From an uncultured bacterium (GTDB lineage: Bacteria > Cyanobacteriota > Vampirovibrionia > Gastranaerophilales > Gastranaerophilaceae), in contig CANAXK010000045.1 in assembly GCA_947365485.1 (NCBI GenBank), forward strand, positions 1-10,168: a stretch of 10,168 nt of DNA. Reading direction: 5' to 3'. Every line of letters begins with the position of its first letter. The stretch's first letter is position 1. Positions 6,488-10,168 of this stretch are shown here, piece by piece. The position numbers were made by a program, and so were the translations under genes. The notes below the pieces were generated by a model, which was not told the origin of the DNA, did no database searches, and saw only the letters and a list, made by a program, of their open reading frames with translations.

Positions 6488-6507
6488 CCCCTCACCCTAA
6501 CCCTCTC
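6482..6507 (+). repeat. 26-bp inverted repeat, left arm
   Basis: This 26-bp sequence (core CCCCTCACCCTAACCCTCTC) is the exact reverse complement of 7122-7147. It begins within the ftsH Gly codon, includes the ftsH stop, and enters the intergenic region. The match ends abruptly at both edges. Confidence 0.93.
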
Positions 6508-6573
6508 TGGGTAAACAAATCCATTAGGGAATAGCCCCGCCCGATTTGTAAGTGGGGTATAAAAGGGAGAGGG
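6501..6573 (+). other. Structured intergenic element between ftsH and the RipA-like gene
   Basis: CCCTCTC (6501-6507) can pair with GAGAGGG (6567-6573). Within that, ACAAATC (6515-6521) can pair with GATTTGT (6543-6549). The result is a nested stem-loop of about 73 nt covering most of the 111-bp gap. There is no T-run after it, so it is not a simple terminator. It is more likely an mRNA-processing or stabilising structure, or a repeat element similar to REP sequences. Confidence 0.55.
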
Positions 6574-6598
6574 AACGAGTTTACTAAAGGAGAATATC

Positions 6599-7099
6599 AT
6601 GGATAGAGATGAATTGATTTTCGGCGAATACAAGCTGTACGCAGAGCAAAAAGAAAACTTTATTGACAGGAATTTCAAAACAAACAAGTTCTACATGACT
6701 GCTGTTGTTGTACTAATCTTCGCTCTGATTTATACCGGAAATGTTGTATTCCTGAACAAAATCTCTGCAACGCTTATCTTCGCGCTCCTCGGGGTTTCTG
6801 TGAGCGCCCTGTGGTGGATGAATGTTGATTCATACAACACGCTTATTAAGGTAAAATTTGCAAACGTGCTTGAAAGAATAGAAGAAAAATTCCCTGTAAA
6901 GCCTTTTACAGATGAGTACGCAGGGATTGATGAGTTCAGAAATAAAAGAGTATTCATGTTTTCGGACATCCAAAAACTCATTGCAGCAGGCTCTGCACTC
7001 TTTTTCTTTGCGGTTTGCATAAGCGAGATTACGCCGCTTGCACTGGCTGTGTTTAATAGACTTATTAATTTTGTTTTAAGATTCAAGTGTGGAATATAA
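6599..7099 (+). CDS. RipA-like small integral membrane protein
   Basis: The 166-aa product resembles the RipA family of octameric membrane proteins: EYKLYAEQKENFIDRNFKTN (residues 10-29), a pair of membrane segments (about 32-52 and 54-74), WWMNVDSYNTLIKVKFANVL (72-91), and IEEKFPVKPFTDEY (94-107). A third hydrophobic segment spans about 126-152. The order 'YKLY...DR, helical pair, W...SY..L...KF.V...IE..FP' is the family pattern as I know it. No catalytic residues are known. AAAGGAG about 6 nt before the ATG supports the start. It is collinear with ftsH and the PAP2 gene and flanked by 26-bp inverted repeats. The family assignment is from remembered pattern and moderately sure. Confidence 0.85.
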   Translation: MDRDELIFGEYKLYAEQKENFIDRNFKTNKFYMTAVVVLIFALIYTGNVVFLNKISATLIFALLGVSVSALWWMNVDSYNTLIKVKFANVLERIEEKFPVKPFTDEYAGIDEFRNKRVFMFSDIQKLIAAGSALFFFAVCISEITPLALAVFNRLINFVLRFKCGI

Positions 7100-7100
7100 T
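7071..7100 (+). promoter_or_regulatory. Possible internal promoter for the PAP2 gene
   Basis: A perfect TATAAT (7095-7100) overlaps the stop codon of the RipA-like gene. TTGTTT (7071-7076) is 18 bp upstream and matches only the first three -35 bases. The predicted start near 7107 would put the hairpin at 7109-7128 at the very 5' end of the transcript. Confidence 0.35.
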
Positions 7101-7108
7101 AACTAATT

Positions 7109-7128
7109 CCCTCTCCTTAGGGAGAGGG
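7109..7128 (+). repeat. Short hairpin abutting the right inverted-repeat arm
   Basis: CCCTCTCC (7109-7116) pairs perfectly with GGAGAGGG (7121-7128) around TTAG. No T-run follows, so termination is unlikely. The right half is shared with the 26-bp arm at 7122-7147, so this local hairpin and the long-range pairing with 6482-6507 are mutually exclusive. Confidence 0.7.
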
Positions 7129-7147
7129 TTAGGGTGAGGGGTCAACC
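7122..7147 (-). repeat. 26-bp inverted repeat, right arm
   Basis: Exact reverse complement of 6482-6507, with core GAGAGGGTTAGGGTGAGGGG. It lies in the leader of the PAP2 gene, 23 bp before its start codon. The two arms enclose the whole RipA-like gene. Confidence 0.93.
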
Positions 7148-7170
7148 GAACTACAGAAAGGAACATACAA

Positions 7171-7797
7171 TTGGCACGCAATAAGGAATACGGAATAGCT
7201 CTAAACTGGAATTATGTAATAGTATCACTTGTCGTGGTAGCTGTCTTCACGCTTCTGGTGCTCTACATGCCGGGCTTACGGGAAATTGACGGCAACATTT
7301 TGCACTCCCTGAGACTCGCACTTTCTCCATACCCGACTTATATCCCGAAATTTATGGGCGAGTTTTATCCATGCGTACACTTTTACTGGCCTCAAATTGC
7401 GGCAGGAAGCGTACTTGCTTCGCACCAAAAATACCTCAAATGCTTTTTGCTGATATTTTTCACAAAACTGACTTCGATTCTTACCCTGTTTATAAAAGAC
7501 TTTGTGTGCAGAGAACGCCCTGCGGGCTGCGGTTACAACGGGTTTAGCTTCCCTTCGCACCACGCCTCTGTTTCTATGTGTTTTTACGGGATACTGATTT
7601 ATCTTGTGTTTAAATACGTAGCTTCCGAGTTCTGGAGATACACCCTTGCAATCTTCTTTGGGCTTATCATATTCTTTATAGCGCTTTCCCGCCTGTGGTT
7701 CGGGGTTCATTTCCTCTCAGACGTGATTGCAGGATTGTTCCTCGGGTTTATGATGGTAAACCTCTACATCATCGTATCAAAATCATTGAGCCATTAA
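7171..7797 (+). CDS. PAP2-superfamily membrane phosphatase
   Basis: PAP2 enzymes remove phosphate from membrane lipids such as phosphatidate, undecaprenyl diphosphate or related substrates. The 208-aa product carries all three phosphatase motifs: K109-x6-R115-P116 in KDFVCRERP, PSHHAS (128-133, with the usual Gly replaced by His130 and catalytic His131), and SRLWFGVHFLSD (173-184) with Arg174, nucleophile His180 and Asp184. Several hydrophobic segments (about 15-33, 88-108, 136-150, 157-172, 185-202) make it an integral membrane protein. It starts at TTG (7171), supported by AAAGGAA 7 nt upstream; the next Met is residue 33, inside or after the first membrane segment. The exact substrate cannot be read from sequence. 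It follows ftsH and the RipA-like gene in the same direction. Confidence 0.92.
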   Translation: MARNKEYGIALNWNYVIVSLVVVAVFTLLVLYMPGLREIDGNILHSLRLALSPYPTYIPKFMGEFYPCVHFYWPQIAAGSVLASHQKYLKCFLLIFFTKLTSILTLFIKDFVCRERPAGCGYNGFSFPSHHASVSMCFYGILIYLVFKYVASEFWRYTLAIFFGLIIFFIALSRLWFGVHFLSDVIAGLFLGFMMVNLYIIVSKSLSH

Positions 7798-8729
7798 CAA
7801 ACAGTCTTAAGAATATATCTAACGCAATCCCTGGAGTTGTGGCTCTGTTTTGCAATACGGTAGCATTCTTCAACCACTCTTTTGTACGCAGCAGAATCTT
7901 CGAGGTAGCTTTCGATTTTGAACACCAAGTCTGAAAAATCTTCGTAAAAAGGCATGTGACCTTCAAAAAGAGCCAGCTCGTCGCGGAAATCGCTTATCAT
8001 GACCCGTTTGCAGGCAACAGTCTGGAAAGTCCTGTAATTCAATGAAGAAATTCCCTGAGAGTTCATGTTGAAAACAATTTTCGTATTATTTATAGCTTTC
8101 GCCATATCCTTTTCATTATCAATAAACCCCTGATAGCAAAGGTCGATGAGTTCCGGAAATTGGGCGCGTTTGAGCGCGTCCTGATAGTGTTTATCAATCG
8201 CGTACCATGCAATTTTCAATTCAGGAAGCTTGGTAATCAGTTCTTCAAAAAAGCTCAACCTGTAGTCTGTGTCGAGCCTGCCTGCAAACATAATATCAAA
8301 TTCAGGCTCAACGCCTGTATCTTTGTAGACTTCGAAGTTAACAAAGTGAGGCAGGTAATAAATGTGTTTAAAATTCTCGTACCGTGTGAGTTCTTTGTCC
8401 CAGTAGAAAGTGTAGTTGTCTTCATTTTCAAGATAAGGAAGGTATTTTTCCCACTCCGGGCCGGATGTTTTGCTTCTTATATCATCAGAAAAATAATTAA
8501 CCGAAGGCATTTGAAGCCCGTTATCCACCTTGATTTTAAGTCCTGAAAAGTCGTAGCCTGCAATCAAATCGTAATCACCTTTTATTACAGCATTAAGATT
8601 TTTATCGAAGAGCTCGTCAAACACAACAACTTCGCATCCGTTTTGTCTGAATCCGTCTATAATACTGCTGGTTGTAAGCCTTCCGCCAATGCTTTCAGGT
8701 AATATTGCTAGAATCTTCTTATTTTTCAT
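7794..8729 (-). CDS. CgeB-like glycosyltransferase
   Basis: The 311-aa product has the two-lobed layout of GT-B enzymes of the CgeB/YkvP type. The N-terminal lobe (about 1-130) begins KNKKILAILPES and carries YDLIAGYDFSG (53-63). A linker YYLPHFVNFEVY (124-135) leads to the second lobe with FDIMFAGRLDTDYR (144-157), FNMNSQGISSLNYRTFQTVA (220-239) and KRVMISDFRDEL (241-252), the last two corresponding to the nucleotide-sugar binding region. A C-terminal helix ends in HNSRDCVRYIL. It probably transfers a sugar to a surface polymer or protein; donor and acceptor are unknown. No membrane segment is seen. No Shine-Dalgarno site precedes the ATG. Its stop overlaps the convergent PAP2 stop by 4 bp. 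Confidence 0.85.
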   Translation of the reverse strand: MKNKKILAILPESIGGRLTTSSIIDGFRQNGCEVVVFDELFDKNLNAVIKGDYDLIAGYDFSGLKIKVDNGLQMPSVNYFSDDIRSKTSGPEWEKYLPYLENEDNYTFYWDKELTRYENFKHIYYLPHFVNFEVYKDTGVEPEFDIMFAGRLDTDYRLSFFEELITKLPELKIAWYAIDKHYQDALKRAQFPELIDLCYQGFIDNEKDMAKAINNTKIVFNMNSQGISSLNYRTFQTVACKRVMISDFRDELALFEGHMPFYEDFSDLVFKIESYLEDSAAYKRVVEECYRIAKQSHNSRDCVRYILKTVC

Positions 8730-8735
8730 ACTTCT

Positions 8736-8760
8736 AGTATTCTAGCACTTTTAGAATACT
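8736..8760. promoter_or_regulatory. Perfect 9-bp palindrome over the glycosyltransferase promoter, candidate operator
   Basis: AGTATTCTA (8736-8744) is exactly inverted as TAGAATACT (8752-8760) around 7 bp. One arm contains the predicted -10 (8739-8744) and the other lies in the spacer, so a bound dimer would block polymerase. It could alternatively form a hairpin in a read-through transcript from the upstream acetyltransferase gene, but no T-run follows on the minus strand. Confidence 0.5.
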
Positions 8761-8767
8761 TTTACAA
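8739..8767 (-). promoter_or_regulatory. Promoter of the glycosyltransferase gene
   Basis: On the minus strand TTGTAA (8762-8767) is followed after 17 bp by TAGAAT (8739-8744), with the extended -10 TG at 8746-8747. The predicted start near 8732 lies about 3 nt before the ATG at 8729, so the message would be leaderless or nearly so. The -35 overlaps the stop codon of the upstream gene. Confidence 0.55.
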
Positions 8768-9460
8768 CTTGAAAAGATTTATAAGTTTTTCAAACGGGTT
8801 TTCTAGATTGCGTCTTAGAGTTTTACAGAGATTTACGTTTTTTCCGTTTGTAATACGTTCGTATTTAAAAAAGTTTTCAATCTGTGCACTTTTTCGACTA
8901 AAATCAGTATCCTTCAGCTCTAGCATGTCTGCGTAAATCGGGCTTTTATCAAATCCTAGCTTCTTATAAAAATCTATGCAGCGTTTGCCGTTGATACTTT
9001 CGGGAGCTGCAAATAGTTCTATATTTTTCCTGTTTGTATCAACATTGTACTGGAACAGCTCTCTAATAAGTGCCTGACCGGCAAATCTTGCTTTTCTATA
9101 AGGTTTTGTAGGCCATGTTGCAATAAAACTAAGGTAAGAAGAGGATTCATTCTCTTTTCTGAAAGCCATAATTCCACAAGGACGTTTGTCCTGCACAGCC
9201 AGTACAACATTTTGCGTATTTACTCTTGAGGCCGCGCTTTTTATAAAGCCTTTCCATTTGTTATAATTCACGTTTTTTGTCTCTTTTGGCAAAAGTTTTC
9301 TAAGATTAATATTATTGAGCATTTTTTGTAGGAACTTTTCATCGCTTTCGTTAAGCTTGAAAAGCGTAATCTCCTTGCCGCCGTATTCTGCAAGCGGTTT
9401 TACTTTTGCGACCGGTACTGCGCGAAAATTTACGGAATTATTTACTGTGAGCATGTTCAT
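8762..9460 (-). CDS. GNAT-like N-acetyltransferase
   Basis: The 232-aa product has the order of a GNAT acetyltransferase, which transfers acetyl from acetyl-CoA to an amine. VVLAVQDKRPCGIMAFRKE (about 84-102) fits the central strands. ATWPTKPYRKARFAGQALI (114-132) holds the acetyl-CoA loop in a relaxed R/Q-x-x-G-x-A form. FYKKLGF (about 163-169) is the characteristic C-terminal motif. A basic tail of about 50 residues follows, with no assigned domain. Near the N-terminus is SVNFRA, a short motif I associate with Gastranaerophilales proteins. Two starts are possible: ATG at 9460 is only 3 nt from AAAAGGA, while ATG at 9454 has 9-nt spacing and is the better ribosome-site match, giving 230 aa. 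The substrate is unknown. Confidence 0.8.
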   Translation of the reverse strand: MNMLTVNNSVNFRAVPVAKVKPLAEYGGKEITLFKLNESDEKFLQKMLNNINLRKLLPKETKNVNYNKWKGFIKSAASRVNTQNVVLAVQDKRPCGIMAFRKENESSSYLSFIATWPTKPYRKARFAGQALIRELFQYNVDTNRKNIELFAAPESINGKRCIDFYKKLGFDKSPIYADMLELKDTDFSRKSAQIENFFKYERITNGKNVNLCKTLRRNLENPFEKLINLFKL

Positions 9461-9492
9461 TTGTCCTTTTTTATTGTTAAAACCCGGACAAA
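9460..9492 (-). promoter_or_regulatory. Hairpin that could mask the acetyltransferase ribosome site
   Basis: On the minus strand TTTGTCC (9486-9492) can pair with GGACAAA (9460-9466), which contains the GGA of the ribosome site and the A of the first ATG. The loop is 19 nt of A/T-rich sequence with some G. The stem is only 7 bp with three or four GC pairs, so it would be marginal. It could tune translation. Confidence 0.3.
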
Positions 9493-9520
9493 AAATTTTT
9501 TGCTAGTTGTTTGTAAAATA

Positions 9521-9549
9521 TTGACACACTTTGTTAAGTATGATAAACT
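9521..9549 (+). promoter_or_regulatory. Promoter of the gene at the right edge
   Basis: A perfect TTGACA (9521-9526) is followed after 17 bp by TAAACT (9544-9549, 4 of 6), preceded by the extended -10 TG at 9541-9542. The predicted start near 9556 gives a leader of about 40 nt containing AGGGG at 9581-9585. Confidence 0.6.
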
Positions 9550-9595
9550 TGGCGCAAATGCTTCCAACATCCAAAATTATAGGGGTATGCACTAT

Positions 9596-10168
9596 ATGAA
9601 AGTTGACGATTTTGTTGTAAAGAATTTACAGGCACGAAGGCAAAATAATTCATTTAAAGCAAAAGTTCATATTATAGATGGTTTTTTACATGCTGACAAT
9701 ATGGAGCATTTCGCAAAAGCCGCTTTAAAAAGAGTAAATAATGTTAGTGATGTAAGTATGCACTATGTCGAATGTAATCGCCACGATATAAACACTAAAC
9801 AAATGAGCAGCGTTGAAGATATGCTCAAAAGTTTATCTGGCTCGTTAAGACGGGGAGATTTTTTAGCATTACCCGGATTGGCGTCTGTTCCTATACTAAA
9901 TTTAACAGACAGGATAAAAAGTGTTTTAAGAAAAAATATTAATTTGACTCCGCAAAACTTAAAAGCCAATAGAAATATTCTTTTGGAATTTTTAAACCAA
10001 ATTTATAATTACAAAAATTATCATTCATCGGAAATTTCATATTTAGATAAAAACTCGCAAGATTTAGCGTACACTTATGGCGTAATTAATGAAGTAAATA
10101 AACTGGCTGACAAGGGTGTTAATGTTTATATTCCAGCTGGACATGGAGCTGATTCAACAATTAAATGG
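9596..10168 (+). CDS. Partial hypothetical protein, faint subtilisin-fold resemblance
   Basis: The frame is open for 191 codons to the last base of the window, so the C-terminus is missing. The ATG at 9596 is 10 nt from AGGGG; an in-frame ATG at 9587 is only 1 nt from it and less likely. The N-terminal part contains SFKAKVHIIDGF (19-30) and DNMEHFAKAAL (34-44), and the visible end has GVNVYIPAGHGAD (174-186). This order loosely resembles subtilases (S8): VxxIDxG with the catalytic Asp, HGTHVA with the His, and the xAAGN oxyanion loop. Asp28 is in place, but Asn35 stands where the His would align and His183 where the Asn would be. It could be an inactive or divergent relative, or unrelated. 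Between them is a 120-residue region with no recognised motif. No signal peptide is seen. Confidence 0.75.
   Translation, partial: MKVDDFVVKNLQARRQNNSFKAKVHIIDGFLHADNMEHFAKAALKRVNNVSDVSMHYVECNRHDINTKQMSSVEDMLKSLSGSLRRGDFLALPGLASVPILNLTDRIKSVLRKNINLTPQNLKANRNILLEFLNQIYNYKNYHSSEISYLDKNSQDLAYTYGVINEVNKLADKGVNVYIPAGHGADSTIKW

Noticed and set aside
6558..6563. TATAAA as a promoter for the RipA-like gene
   Set aside because: No acceptable -35 at 16-18 bp and it lies within the structured element; read-through from ftsH is simpler.
6340..6687. 115-codon minus-strand frame over the end of ftsH
   Set aside because: Antisense of ftsH, the repeat and the start of the RipA-like gene; Ser/Phe-rich shadow composition with no ribosome site.
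6482..7147. Insertion sequence or transposon
   Set aside because: No transposase is encoded, no target-site duplication was found next to the arms, and the enclosed gene is a membrane protein.
7276..7710. 144-codon minus-strand frame inside the PAP2 gene
   Set aside because: Opposite strand of a gene with all three intact PAP2 motifs; no ribosome site or recognisable domain.
8160..8546. 128-codon + strand frame inside the glycosyltransferase gene
   Set aside because: Antisense shadow (Val/Phe-rich mirror of Asp/Glu/Lys-rich coding) without start signals.

Overview
The window is AT-rich bacterial chromosome with nine protein genes, the last running off the right edge. It looks like a gut Melainabacterium (Vampirovibrionia, order Gastranaerophilales) or a close relative. 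That is an inference: the acetyltransferase opens with a short N-terminal 'VNFRA' motif, and the right-edge gene has a 'SFKAKVHIIDG' N-terminus, both of a kind I associate from memory with that order. The housekeeping genes (ftsH, rplI) do not decide it. No tRNA, rRNA, CRISPR array, transposase or phage gene was found.

Layout. 5-67: imperfect palindrome, probable terminator of an upstream gene. 161-1240 (+): unknown 359-aa protein with a near-consensus promoter that places the transcript start on the ATG (leaderless). 1233-2279 (-): UROD/MetE-like TIM-barrel protein, convergent with the first gene and overlapping it by 8 bp. 2298-2331: strong terminator hairpin. 2347-2841 (-): rplI (ribosomal protein L9) with its own sigma70-type promoter. 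2913-3479: gene-free stretch with an orphan + strand terminator (3084-3114), a 113-bp direct repeat in two copies (3115-3227 and 3301-3413) and a GC-rich palindrome. 3480-4502 (-): glucosaminidase-domain protein with a Gly/Phe-rich head and Pro/Thr-rich linker. 4503-4615: divergent promoter region. 4616-6487 (+): ftsH. 6599-7099 (+): small RipA-like membrane protein between two perfect 26-bp inverted repeats. 7171-7797 (+): PAP2-type membrane phosphatase with a TTG start. 7794-8729 (-): CgeB-like glycosyltransferase whose stop codon shares TTAA with the PAP2 stop. 8762-9460 (-): GNAT-like acetyltransferase. 9596-10168 (+): partial gene with faint subtilisin-fold resemblance.

How the genes relate. 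ftsH, the RipA-like gene and the PAP2 gene are collinear and together concern membrane protein quality control and membrane lipid phosphate chemistry. The peptidoglycan hydrolase is divergent from ftsH and may share control elements with it. The acetyltransferase and glycosyltransferase are tandem on the minus strand, but a candidate promoter with a perfect palindrome over its -10 separates them. No single multi-gene system emerges. The least explained signals are the repeat families (113-bp direct repeats and CCCTCACCCTAACCCTCTC-type inverted repeats), two probably leaderless genes, and two convergent gene pairs that overlap at their stops with no terminator between them.
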